Shown piece by piece: positions 7,070 to 15,700 of a DNA stretch of 27,013 nt. The notes below the pieces were generated by a model, which saw nothing but the letters and a program-made list of their open reading frames with translations, was not told where the DNA came from and searched no databases. This DNA is from Candidatus Wallbacteria bacterium (GTDB taxonomy: Bacteria > Muiribacteriota > UBA6191 > JACPRK01): NCBI GenBank assembly GCA_016199905.1, contig JACQFU010000598.1, forward strand, positions 1 through 27,013, written 5' to 3'. Each line of letters begins with the position of its first letter. The first letter of the stretch is position 1. A program made the translations under genes and the position numbers.

Positions 7070-8483
7070 GATCGTTCGCCCCGGGAGCCTGACACTGGCG
7101 GTCGCTTTTGTGGCGGCCGTGTCCAGTTGCGCAGCGCTGGCCGGCGAGACGTACGCGTTCCCTGCGGGGTTCCTCTGGGGCACGGCCACGGCGGCCCACC
7201 AGGTCGAGGGAAACAACTCCAACAGCGACTGGTGGGACTGGGAGCAGGTCCCAGGCCATATCAAGCACAACGACCATTCCGGGCTGGCCGACGATCACTA
7301 CCACCTGTTCGCGGCTGACCTTGCGCTGGCTCGTGACCTGGGCAACAACGCTTACCGATTCAGCGTGGAGTGGGCACGTCTGGAGCCCGAAGAGGGACGG
7401 TTCGACGAGCGCGAGGCGGCGCACTATCGAGCGGTGCTGGAAGCCTGTAAGGCAAACGGCCTGACGCCGATCGTCACCCTGTTCCACTTCACCCTGCCGC
7501 GATGGCTGGCGGCCAAGGGTGGATGGTTGAGCCCGTCGACGCCGGCCCTTTTTGCTCGTTACGCGGCCTTTGCGGCAGCCCGGTTCGGGGACCTGGCCGA
7601 TCTGTGGTGCACGTTGAACGAGCCTGTGGTCTATCTCGGCGCTGGGTACCTGAAAGGCGTCTTCCCGCCTGGCATCCTCGATTTGAGGCAGGCCCTGATC
7701 GTCATGGAGAACCTGGCCCGCGGCCACGCTTTGGCCGCCAAGGCCATCAAAGAGCACGACCGGAAGTCCCTGGCCAAGAACGGCCCGCCGGCTGTGGTCA
7801 CCATCGCGCATCACATGCGGGTTTTCGACCCTGCGCGGAGCTGGCACCCCATCGATATCGTGGCCACGAGAGTGGTGGACTACATCTTCAACAAGGCCTT
7901 CCTCGACGCCATTACCCGAGGCAGGCTCTACTTCAACATCCCCGGCTTCCCTCGAGTGGACGTCGTCATCCCGGGCGGAAAGCACAGCCTGGACATCCTG
8001 GGCATCAACTACTATTCCAGGGACCTCATCAAGTTCAACCCGCGCTCGCCCTTGCTGTCGGATCAGCTTCATCCCAGAGACGCGCAACTGACCGACCTGG
8101 GATGGGAGATCTACCCGGAGGGTCTCTACCGTCTGCTGGTCGGCACGTGGAAGGACTACGGGTTGCCGATTCTGGTGACGGAGAACGGCATAGCCGACGG
8201 GTCGGACTCCAAGAGGAGTGAATTTCTCCGGCAGCACCTTCAGGCAATGGCCAGGGCCATGAAGGACGGAGTGCCCGTTCTGGGCTATCTGCACTGGTCG
8301 CTCCTGGACAACTTCGAGTGGGCGGAGGGTTTCTGGCCCCGCTTCGGCCTCTACTCGGTCGACTACGCGACTCAGCAGAGGCGCCCCACCAAGGCTGCCG
8401 AGGTCTACCGCCAGATCATCGGGGCCGGCAAGATCGATCTCGGCAAGTCCGAGGACCTCGGGCCCGAAGACGAGGCCGAGTAG
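7068..8483 (+). CDS. Exported glycoside hydrolase family 1 (beta-glucosidase-like)
   Basis: A 471-residue enzyme of family GH1, retaining beta-glycosidases that release glucose, galactose or similar sugars from beta-glycosides. The N-terminal motif FPAGFLWGTATAAHQVEG (residues 31-48), the acid/base Glu185 in TLNEPV and the nucleophile Glu372 in VTENGIAD are all present, as is the aglycone/glycone-site block LLDNFEWAEGF at 412-422. Unusually for a family that is mostly cytoplasmic, residues 1-21 look like an export signal; VSSC at 18-21 fits a lipobox, so the protein may be a lipoprotein anchored at Cys21. The substrate cannot be told from sequence. It is divergent from the DUF1704 gene with the two start codons overlapping, and faces the CheB-like gene. 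Confidence 0.93.
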   Translation: MIVRPGSLTLAVAFVAAVSSCAALAGETYAFPAGFLWGTATAAHQVEGNNSNSDWWDWEQVPGHIKHNDHSGLADDHYHLFAADLALARDLGNNAYRFSVEWARLEPEEGRFDEREAAHYRAVLEACKANGLTPIVTLFHFTLPRWLAAKGGWLSPSTPALFARYAAFAAARFGDLADLWCTLNEPVVYLGAGYLKGVFPPGILDLRQALIVMENLARGHALAAKAIKEHDRKSLAKNGPPAVVTIAHHMRVFDPARSWHPIDIVATRVVDYIFNKAFLDAITRGRLYFNIPGFPRVDVVIPGGKHSLDILGINYYSRDLIKFNPRSPLLSDQLHPRDAQLTDLGWEIYPEGLYRLLVGTWKDYGLPILVTENGIADGSDSKRSEFLRQHLQAMARAMKDGVPVLGYLHWSLLDNFEWAEGFWPRFGLYSVDYATQQRRPTKAAEVYRQIIGAGKIDLGKSEDLGPEDEAE

Positions 8484-8509
8484 CGCGATAGCAGCCATGT
8501 GGACGCCCG

Positions 8510-8528
8510 CGGCGCGGAGCCCGCGCCG
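8510..8528. terminator. GC-rich hairpin between convergent genes
   Basis: An 8-bp perfect stem (8510-8517 with 8521-8528) with a 3-base loop lies in the 57-base gap between the glycosidase stop and the CheB-like stop. There is no T run on either strand, so this is a positional guess. Confidence 0.4.
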
Positions 8529-8540
8529 GCTGTGTCCAGG

Positions 8541-9674
8541 CTACTTGAGAACCCGCAGCATTCCGGCGATGTCGAGCGCCTCGTCCACGCATCCCGCGGC
8601 GAGCGCCGACGTGGGAAGCTGCTTGGCGACGGCGCTTGTGGCGTCCTCGACGTAGGTTTTACCTCCGCGCGCGCGGATGGACGTGAGGCCGGCCACGCCG
8701 TCGCTGCCGGTACCGCTGACCAGGAGGCCCCGGCAAGTTTCGCGGTAGAGCATGGCGGCCGATTCCATGAACACGTCGATGGACGGCGTGTAGATCTTGT
8801 CGGTGGTGTTCTCGATCAGTCGAAACTCGATCTTTCCGCCGCCATCGTCGGCCAGGATGATGTTGTTGCGACCGCCCGGGCAGAGGTAGACCTTGCCGAG
8901 CTCGAGAGGCATGTTGTCCGTCACCTCGTAGACCGGGGTGGCGGAGTTCTTCGCCAGCTCCAGCGCAAACTGCGTCAGGAAGAAGGGCGGCAGCGGAAGC
9001 ACCAGCGCCACGGCCGAGGCCAGGTCGCTTCGCAGATAGGGGATGATCTTGCGAAGAGTCTGGATCGAGCCGGAGCTGCCTCCGATGACCGTGAGCTTCA
9101 CGGCTCCCGGAATCGGGCGCCCCGGAGGTCTGGTAGGCGCCGCGACTGCCGGTTGCGGAGGGGGCGGCGCCGGCGCCGTCATGGATTGCGCCGGTGCCGG
9201 AGCGGGAGTTTGCGGCGCTGCGATCGGGGGAACGTCGTGGAGTGCTGAGGGCAAGTTGGGCGCCTCGGGCCGATGGCGCACCTCGAAGGCGACGTGGATC
9301 TTGCTCGTGATCTCCTGGGCGAGTTGTTCGATGTTGAGCGACTGAGGCGGCTTGGTGATGAAATCGATCGCTCCGAGACTGATGGCGTCGAGCGTGATCT
9401 GAGCATTTTCCTTGGCCAGGGAGGAGATCACCAGGAAACACGTGGGCAGACTCTTTTCCTTCGCCTCACGCAGCACCGAGAGGCCGTCCATCATCGGCAT
9501 GTTCATGTCGAGCGCGACGACGTCCGGCTTCAGCTCGCGAATCTTGTCCAGGGCCTCGATGCCGTTGTCTGCGCCGCCCACGACCTGGATTTCACGGTCT
9601 TTCTGCATGATCGACGTCAGCAGATTTCGCATCAGCCGCGAGTCGTCCACGATCAGCACCCTTATGGGAGTCAT
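8541..9674 (-). CDS. CheB-like response regulator with degenerate methylesterase domain
   Basis: A 377-residue protein with the CheB layout: receiver domain at about 1-125, a Pro/Ala/Gln-rich linker at about 132-190 and a CheB C-terminal domain at about 191-375. The receiver looks functional, with the acidic pair Asp10-Asp11, phosphoacceptor Asp56 in VALDMNMP and Lys108 in FITKPP. CheB normally demethylates or deamidates chemoreceptor glutamates using a Ser-His-Asp triad. Here Ser200 (IGGSSGS) and Asp325 (GTGSDGVAGL) are kept, but the usual QHMPPGF block reads LPLPPFF, so the histidine position is Pro227 and activity is doubtful. A ribosome-binding site AAGGAAA precedes ATG 9674. No CheA, CheR, CheW or receptor gene is near, so it may be a signalling protein recruited to another task. 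Confidence 0.88.
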   Translation of the reverse strand: MTPIRVLIVDDSRLMRNLLTSIMQKDREIQVVGGADNGIEALDKIRELKPDVVALDMNMPMMDGLSVLREAKEKSLPTCFLVISSLAKENAQITLDAISLGAIDFITKPPQSLNIEQLAQEITSKIHVAFEVRHRPEAPNLPSALHDVPPIAAPQTPAPAPAQSMTAPAPPPPQPAVAAPTRPPGRPIPGAVKLTVIGGSSGSIQTLRKIIPYLRSDLASAVALVLPLPPFFLTQFALELAKNSATPVYEVTDNMPLELGKVYLCPGGRNNIILADDGGGKIEFRLIENTTDKIYTPSIDVFMESAAMLYRETCRGLLVSGTGSDGVAGLTSIRARGGKTYVEDATSAVAKQLPTSALAAGCVDEALDIAGMLRVLK

Positions 9675-9727
9675 GCGAGATTTCCTTTCGCGACCACGTT
9701 TCTTTTTTTTGTTCCGCCCTCAAAGGA

Positions 9728-9767
9728 ATATTAATATGGCCCGCCCGGGGATGCAAATGGCGGGCCA
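9728..9767. promoter_or_regulatory. Palindrome pair in the cheB-like / F-protein divergent gap
   Basis: The divergent 192-base gap holds an AT-only palindrome ATATTAATAT at 9728-9737, in DNA otherwise very GC-rich. It is immediately followed (sharing base 9737) by a perfect 9-bp inverted repeat, TGGCCCGCC at 9737-9745 and GGCGGGCCA at 9759-9767, with a 13-base spacer. This fits a promoter -10 region next to a regulator site, most likely serving the CheB-like gene on the minus strand, but no convincing -35 box is visible. Confidence 0.4.
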
Positions 9768-9866
9768 AGGAACTTCTTCGGATTGCGCGGCCCTTGGCGA
9801 CCGATTCGTGACGGCGAGCGAAGCGGATGTGGAATCCCGCCCCCCAGACGGGGTAGAATTCAGCAG

Positions 9867-10865
9867 TTGGCTCCGCTCCCCGTCAAGAAACAGCTCCTCT
9901 TTTTCTCCCAGCTCGCGAGTCTCTACAAGGCCGGCATCTCGATCGCCCAGGGTCTTTCCCACCTGCGCGAACAGATCGAAGATCGCCAGCTCCTACAGCT
10001 CATCGGCGTGGTGGAGGAGTTCATCGTCCGGCGAAACCAGTCGCTGACCGAGGCGCTTCGATCCCAGTCGGGGTTATTCCCGCCTCTCATCCTCGCGCTC
10101 GTAGAACAGGGCGAGGTGGCTGGCAAGCTCGACACGACGTTTGCGCGCATCTGCGAAATTCTCGAAAAGCGCCGCCAGCGCATCCTCGAGGTCTACAAGG
10201 CTCTCGCCTACCCGATGTTCCTGGCCTGCGTGTCGGCGTTGCTCATACCGATCCCGAAGGCCTATCAGTCCGGCAGCGTCCGGGTCTACTTCGAGCAACT
10301 TGCCCTGCCGATCGGATTGGTCCTGGGAGTGTGGCTGGCAGTCAGGACCGTCCGCGGCAGCATTCGGAACAATGCGTCCGTGCGCTACCGGTTCCATCGG
10401 GCGCTGATCGGCTTTCCCAAGATCGGCTTGCTGGTCAAGAAACTCGTGCTGGCGAGATTCTCCAGTTCGCTCGCGTTGATGCTCAACGTGGGATTGTCGG
10501 CCGACAGGGCCGTCGCGATAGCGGCACGCGCCACGGAGAACGACTACGTGGTGCTTTCCGTGGGACCTTGTCTCGACAGCATTCGCGAGGGGCACAGCCT
10601 GGCGACTTCGCTGAAAATCTGTCCCGTCTTCCCGCCCTCGTTCTCAGGCATGCTCGCCACGGGCGAAGCGACGGGCGAGGCATCGGCGCAACTGGAGCGG
10701 CTCGCCGCGATGTACGAGAGCGAGGCCGACACCGTCATCTCCATGCTGATGGGCGCTCTGGGTCCGCTGGTCCTTGCGGTCGTGGCGGGCCTGGTGGCGC
10801 TACAGGTGATTCAGTTCTACATGCAACAGTTCGACAACCTGGACAAGATTTACAGGTCGCTATGA
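9867..10865 (+). CDS. Type II secretion / type IV pilus platform protein (GspF/PilC family)
   Basis: A protein of about 332 residues in the GspF/PilC/TadC-like inner-membrane platform family, which couples a cytoplasmic ATPase to pilin or pseudopilin assembly. It has two T2SSF domains: the first starts at FFSQLASLYKAGISIAQGL near the N-terminus, and the second at ARFSSSLALMLNVGLSADRAV. Each carries the family G-E-x-[TA]-G-x-L-like element (EQGEVAGKLD and ATGEATGEASAQL). Hydrophobic helices lie near the middle (about 112-130 and 150-165) and at the C-terminus (LGPLVLAVVAGLVALQVIQFYM). The start is uncertain: the frame is open from 9783, and TTG 9867 gives a sensible N-terminus but only a weak upstream GGGG. 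No GspE/PilB ATPase or pilin lies beside it. Confidence 0.85.
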   Translation: MAPLPVKKQLLFFSQLASLYKAGISIAQGLSHLREQIEDRQLLQLIGVVEEFIVRRNQSLTEALRSQSGLFPPLILALVEQGEVAGKLDTTFARICEILEKRRQRILEVYKALAYPMFLACVSALLIPIPKAYQSGSVRVYFEQLALPIGLVLGVWLAVRTVRGSIRNNASVRYRFHRALIGFPKIGLLVKKLVLARFSSSLALMLNVGLSADRAVAIAARATENDYVVLSVGPCLDSIREGHSLATSLKICPVFPPSFSGMLATGEATGEASAQLERLAAMYESEADTVISMLMGALGPLVLAVVAGLVALQVIQFYMQQFDNLDKIYRSL

Positions 10866-10898
10866 CGGCGCGTCCAGACGCACATTTCCGTTCGGGGA

Positions 10899-10927
10899 TT
10901 GAAAAGAAATGTCGCATCTCCTCTAAC
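10899..10927 (+). promoter_or_regulatory. Possible sigma-70-type promoter for the DUF4015 gene
   Basis: TTGAAA at 10899-10904 (5 of 6 bases of the -35 consensus) is followed after exactly 17 bases by TCTAAC at 10922-10927 (4 of 6 of the -10 consensus). It lies in the 169-base gap before the DUF4015 gene and would give a leader of about 100 bases. Confidence 0.45.
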
Positions 10928-11020
10928 AGGGGCGGCATTTCCTACCGAATACCAGAGCTGTGCGCGCCCATGTTTCGGCGCGAGACTCCGCTGGCTACCC
11001 TCGGTCCGAAGAAGTCCCCC

Positions 11021-11027
11021 AAGGAGG
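11021..11027 (+). promoter_or_regulatory. Ribosome-binding site that fixes a TTG start
   Basis: A perfect AAGGAGG ends 7 bases before TTG at 11035. The frame is open further upstream (to 10960) and has an ATG later at 11101, but only the TTG has this spacing and yields a proper signal peptide. Confidence 0.8.
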
Positions 11028-11034
11028 CTCCCCC

Positions 11035-12663
11035 TTGTTCGGCATTGCCCTCCCAAAGTTGATCGCGCTGCTCTCTCCGCTGGTCGTTCCAGTCCAGCTG
11101 ATGTCGACCGATCCCAACGTTGTCACCATCGAGAGACCCCATCCGCACTCCGAAGCGCACGCAAAGAGGACCGAAGAGTCCGAAGCAGACAGCCGCTGGA
11201 ATCGGCGCTCGACGGCGCCTGCACGGCCCGACGAGCGCGATCTGGCCTCGCTTGCCATCCGGATTCCGGGCGAGCTGGGCGCAGCGGTGATCCCTTCTCC
11301 CGCAGCCCAGGCTCACAGGCCGGACGCGACTGCGCCCGCCAAGCCGTCGCCCGTGCCGGCAACGGCGAAGGCCGAAGGCGAGCCCATCCGTGGACTGCAC
11401 GTCACTGGCTGGGTGGCGCTACTGCCCAAGCGCATGGGCGAGATGGTCGACTTCATCGACAAGAGCCAGCTCAACGCCGTGATGGTCTGCATCAAGGATG
11501 AAGCCGGCACCTGCTTCTGGAAGATGAAGACGCCGGGCCAGGAAGGGCCGCACTGCATGTCGAAGTTGCTTGCCCAGCTCAAGAAGCGCGGCATTCATTC
11601 GGCGTGCCGTTTCGTCTGTTTCAAGGACGCCGCCCTGGAGAAGGAGAACCCGGCGATGCGGTTCACGGAGAAGCGCATCCCTCTCTGGATCGATCCGGCG
11701 AACCCCAAGGTCATCGAGCACGTCTTGGGCGAGCTCAAAGAGGTCGCCGAGCTGGGCTTCGAGGAGATCAACCTCGACTACGTACGCTTCCCGGACCGCG
11801 TGAAGATGGCCATGCCGCTGGCCAAGAAGGTCCAGTACATCAGCGAGTTCATCCACCGGGCACGCGAGACCGTGAAGCCCTACAACGTACGTCTCACGGC
11901 CAGCGTATTCGGCTACGTCGCCTGGGACGAGAAGAAGGCCAACGTGGGCCAGCGCCTGGAAGACATCTACAAGAACCTCGACGGCGTCTACTTCATGGTC
12001 TACCCCTCGCACTTTGCCAAGGGCGACCTCGGCTTCCGCGATCCTTCTTCGAAGCCCTACGAGGTCGTGCGGCTCGGAATGTCGGCTGCCAGGCATCACT
12101 TCGACAAGACTCCGATCGACATCCTCCCCTGGATCCAGGTGTTCAGCCTCAAGCACGACTATCATTACGGCCCCAAGGAAGTGCTGCTGGAGCTCAAGGG
12201 CAACGAGGACGCCGGTGTTGCGGGCTATTGGGCCTGGGATCCGGGTTGCGAGTACAGAGCGCTGAAGGAGGCGCTGCCGATCCTCGCCAAGCAGGGCTAT
12301 CCTCCGGTCAATGAGGCCTATTTCGCCAAGAAGAAGGAGAACGCCGACAAGAAGCAAGCCGCCGCGGCCGCTGCGATGGCGAAGGCCGAGGCCGTACCCG
12401 TGCACGCCAAGCCAGCCGAGATCGCCTCCGCCGTAGCCGCGCCGAGCGCGTCCCCAGCGCCCCCAGCGCCTTCAGCCAAGCCTGCTGCGGCGGTTGCGAC
12501 TGTGGCTGCCGCCACGCCCACGGCCGCTGCGCCGGTCGCCCTGAAGGCCGTCCACGCGGCCCGGTCGGTTGAGGCTGCCAGAGGGACGCGCAAGTCGAAG
12601 GCCGCCTCCAAGTCCGCCGCCACGGCGCACAGGCCGGCCGAGGAATCGTTGTACTCCTACTGA
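11035..12663 (+). CDS. Exported DUF4015 putative glycoside hydrolase with Ala/Pro/Lys-rich tail
   Basis: A 542-residue protein. Residues 1-23 (FGIALPKLIALLSPLVVPVQ) look like a signal peptide or membrane anchor, followed by a variable linker to about 117. The domain at about 118-425 matches the DUF4015 putative glycosidases (TIM-barrel fold): it opens with RGLHVTGWVAL, contains LNAVMVCIKDEAG, and has the family signature EEINLDYVRFPDR at 243-255, whose acidic residues are candidate catalytic groups. It then runs through WIQVFSLKH to GYWAWDPG. The substrate is unknown; a polysaccharide is inferred from the fold. From about 430 to 535 the sequence is a low-complexity tail of Ala, Pro and Lys, like a flexible wall- or nucleic-acid-binding tail. 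TTG 11035 is chosen from its perfect ribosome-binding site. A strong hairpin follows the stop. Confidence 0.85.
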   Translation: MFGIALPKLIALLSPLVVPVQLMSTDPNVVTIERPHPHSEAHAKRTEESEADSRWNRRSTAPARPDERDLASLAIRIPGELGAAVIPSPAAQAHRPDATAPAKPSPVPATAKAEGEPIRGLHVTGWVALLPKRMGEMVDFIDKSQLNAVMVCIKDEAGTCFWKMKTPGQEGPHCMSKLLAQLKKRGIHSACRFVCFKDAALEKENPAMRFTEKRIPLWIDPANPKVIEHVLGELKEVAELGFEEINLDYVRFPDRVKMAMPLAKKVQYISEFIHRARETVKPYNVRLTASVFGYVAWDEKKANVGQRLEDIYKNLDGVYFMVYPSHFAKGDLGFRDPSSKPYEVVRLGMSAARHHFDKTPIDILPWIQVFSLKHDYHYGPKEVLLELKGNEDAGVAGYWAWDPGCEYRALKEALPILAKQGYPPVNEAYFAKKKENADKKQAAAAAAMAKAEAVPVHAKPAEIASAVAAPSASPAPPAPSAKPAAAVATVAAATPTAAAPVALKAVHAARSVEAARGTRKSKAASKSAATAHRPAEESLYSY

Positions 12664-12687
12664 ACGGAGTCACTCAGTCGTAAAGCG

Positions 12688-12711
12688 AGCGGCCGCCGAG
12701 AGGCGGCCGCT
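12688..12711. terminator. Intrinsic terminator with GNRA-type loop, convergent genes
   Basis: A perfect 10-bp GC-rich stem (12688-12697 with 12702-12711) is closed by the tetraloop GAGA and followed on the plus strand by TTTCTC. It sits 24 bases after the DUF4015 stop and just beyond the stop of the TPR gene on the other strand. It is a good plus-strand terminator and perhaps works both ways, though the minus-strand T run is only CGCTTT. Confidence 0.75.
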
Positions 12712-12714
12712 TTC

Positions 12715-15700
12715 TCATGGCTGTACGGAGCCGCGCATGTTGAAGAACAAGGCCTGCAAGCCTGCCCATACCGCGAGCGCCGTGAGGCCGGCGAGCATCT
12801 TCAGCATCTCCAGCGGACCCGACTCCACGGGCGCATACAGGTAGTTCACCAGCCACCCGCCGCCGGACACCACGGCCAGCGCCAGCGCCAGGAATGCCAG
12901 ACCTATCAGCACACCCGGCACTGCCTGCCCCAAGAAGGCCAGGCCGCTTCCGGGCATCAGCAAGTTGAAAACGGCGGCCTTCTTGAACGCGGCGATCCGG
13001 AGGGCTTCGCCTCGTTCCTTGGGGCTCACCTTCTTGCGCCCCGCCTCGTCGAAGCAGTCGGCGCAGAACGCCTTCTGATCGACGACCTTCTGGCAGCCGT
13101 TGCACACGATCTTCAGGCAGTGGTAGCAGCGGCGCATCAGGACGTCGAGCCTTTCCCGGGTAAAGATCAGGAAACCTACCAGCCCGCCTCCGAACAGGAA
13201 CCAGCAGAGGAAGAAGATCACGGGTGCATCGAGACTCAAAAGACCCAGCGTACCCGAGAACGTGAAATACTGGGCCAGCCGCTCCTCGTCGAGCGTGTCC
13301 GGCATCAACAGCAGCCTGGGCGGATTGAAGCTGGCGGCTTCGAAGCGGCCCAGCTGGTCGTCGGCCTTCGCCACCGAGCGCGCCCACCGCAGGTACTTCT
13401 CCATGTTCTCGATCTGCCCGGATCGCGCGTAGATGGCGCTGATGTTGTACAGCGCCCGCGCGTTGGCCGGGTTCTTTCCCAGCGCCTTGTTGAAGCCGTC
13501 GAGCGCGGCCTGCGTGTCGCCCTTCAGCCCTTCCAGCACGGCCAGATTGTTGATCGGGCCCGCCTCGCCCGCGTAGCGCGAGGCGAGGTCCTTGAAAACC
13601 TTGCGGGCCGCGTCCAGTCCGGCGGGGTCCGCCTCCTGCATGCCGACCAGTCCCAGCAGGTACTGGGTGTTGTAGTCGCCGGGCCGAACCTTCTGGAACT
13701 TCTCGAAGAACTCGCGAGCCCCTGCCGTGTCGCCCGAACGCACCTTCTCTGCCTGGCGCAGCAGGTCGAAGTTGTCCGAGACCGACAGCGGCAGGATCAA
13801 CGGCACCGCCACCAGAAACGCCATCAGTATTCCGAAGGCGCGTTTCTCGTCGGCCCGCAGCATCGGCCATGTCAGCGCCGGCAGGAACACGACCAGCCCC
13901 GTCGGGAAGACCAGCAGCAAGAACACGCTGATGGCCAGCGAGAACGGAAGCAGCAGCCCCTTCTGGTGCCACAGCTCGGCCAGCAAGTGGTGCAAGTCCT
14001 CGAAGTACCGAACGGCCAGCATCGCCGAGGTCAGGAGCAGAGCCAGCAGCACGGCCCGGAACAGGATGAGGCCCAGGTCCGTGAAGATCACCAGGCGCAT
14101 CCAGGTGTCGCCCATCGCCACCGAACCCATCTCGAACAGCGACGACGCCGCCTCCGCCATCCGCCCCTTGGCCATCAAGTACCGGTAGCGCACCAGGAAG
14201 AAGTTCAAGCTGCGCGCGTCGTACACGCGCCCCTGGTCCATCAGGATGAGCGCCTCGTCCAGCTTCCCCGCGTCGATGAGCTTCGCTGCGCGTTCCAACA
14301 CGAGGTTGGCGTGGCGCAGGGACCGCACTCTCCCCTTCAACAACAGCAGGTCGCCGGCCACCTTCAGGTGGGCTCGGGCGCCGTCGGGCAGCCCCCAGGC
14401 GAGGGCCTGCAGCCCAAGCGAAACGTGCCAGTCCGGGTTGTTGGCCTTCTGCGACAGCAGATCGTTGAAGGTGTCCTCCGCGGCTTTCTCGAGCTCCGCC
14501 TGCATCATACCCTGCTTGGGCGCCGCCAGGCGGCATTGCCAGGCGTACATGAACCGGGCCAGCGTGTTCTCGGTGTGGTTCGCCAGGAAGACCTTCACAT
14601 CCTCCAACAGCTTGTCGTCCAGGTGTTCCGGTTTGAATGCGTCGCTGAAGAGCGCCTTGGTCCGAGGGATGTCGTTGGCGATCTCCTTCTTCTCGTCCTC
14701 GTAGCCCTTCGACATCCCGGCGTCGAGCATCTCGGAGATGCTCGTCTTGAGCTTCAGCGCCTCGGAGTAGAAGATGTCTTCCTTCTTGGCCACCTTCAAG
14801 TAGGCCGCAAGACGAGTCACCGCCTCTTTTCGGTCCTGCCGCCGGATCAGCAGACGCGCCGAGATGAAGAGGTCCGGCGGGTCCGTCCTGGACGCCGCGC
14901 AACTCTCGACGTACTTGACGATGTGGGGAGCCAGCACCTCGGCGTGGTCGATGAACTTGTTCACGTTCGACGACGCCTCCTGCGGTTTGCCGAGCCGCAG
15001 GTAGGTCTTGCCGAGGAGGTACTCGATCAGATAGTTGTCTTTGTGTTGGCCATACAACTCTTCCAAGAAAAACTGCAGGTCCGACATGTTGCCGCCTGTG
15101 AGCTTCGGAAGCACCTTTCCAAGATCGAAGAAGATGTCCGGGTTGAAGACGGCGTTCGAGAGCAGCAGCACGTACTCCTCGTAGGCGTCCTCGGGGCGGT
15201 CGTCCGTGAGCGCCTTCTGGGCCGCGGTCAGGTGGTAGGCGCTGAACCCGTCCTTCTGCAGCCGCCCGACCAGCACTTCCTTGGCGTGGGCCGCGTGCTC
15301 CAGAAGCGAGCCAGGGGTGAGCTCGCCCACCTTCTTGAGCGCTTGGATGGCGAGCTGAACCCGCTCCTCGAACTGGTTCTTCGTGGGAGCCAGTTTCGCC
15401 AGCGACAGGTACACCTCGCCGATCTGCAGGTAGACCTGGCTGAATTTCGGGTCCTTGTCGATCGCCTGCAGGAAGCTGTAGAGCGCCTTCTCGAAGTTGC
15501 CCTTCTCCTTGAAATCGAGCCCGTCGAGGAAGAGCTGCTCGGCCTCCATGTTGCCGCGATCGCCGATGGTCGGCGAAGTGTCCGGAGGCATCGGTCCAGG
15601 CTGCGCCACCGGCGGGACCACGGGCGGGACTGTGCCGGTGGGGTCGTGCGAGTCGTCGACCCCGGGCCGAGGAATGGGTTGATCGGGACCGTGTTTGGGG

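Noticed and set aside
6609..8498. A 629-residue minus-strand frame over the glycosidase
   Set aside because: The GH1 catalytic motifs are on the plus strand; the minus frame has no recognisable domain.
9867..9869. Possible promoter box TAGAAT at 9854-9859 just before the F-type platform start
   Set aside because: It resembles a -10 box but has no -35 match and would make a nearly leaderless transcript.
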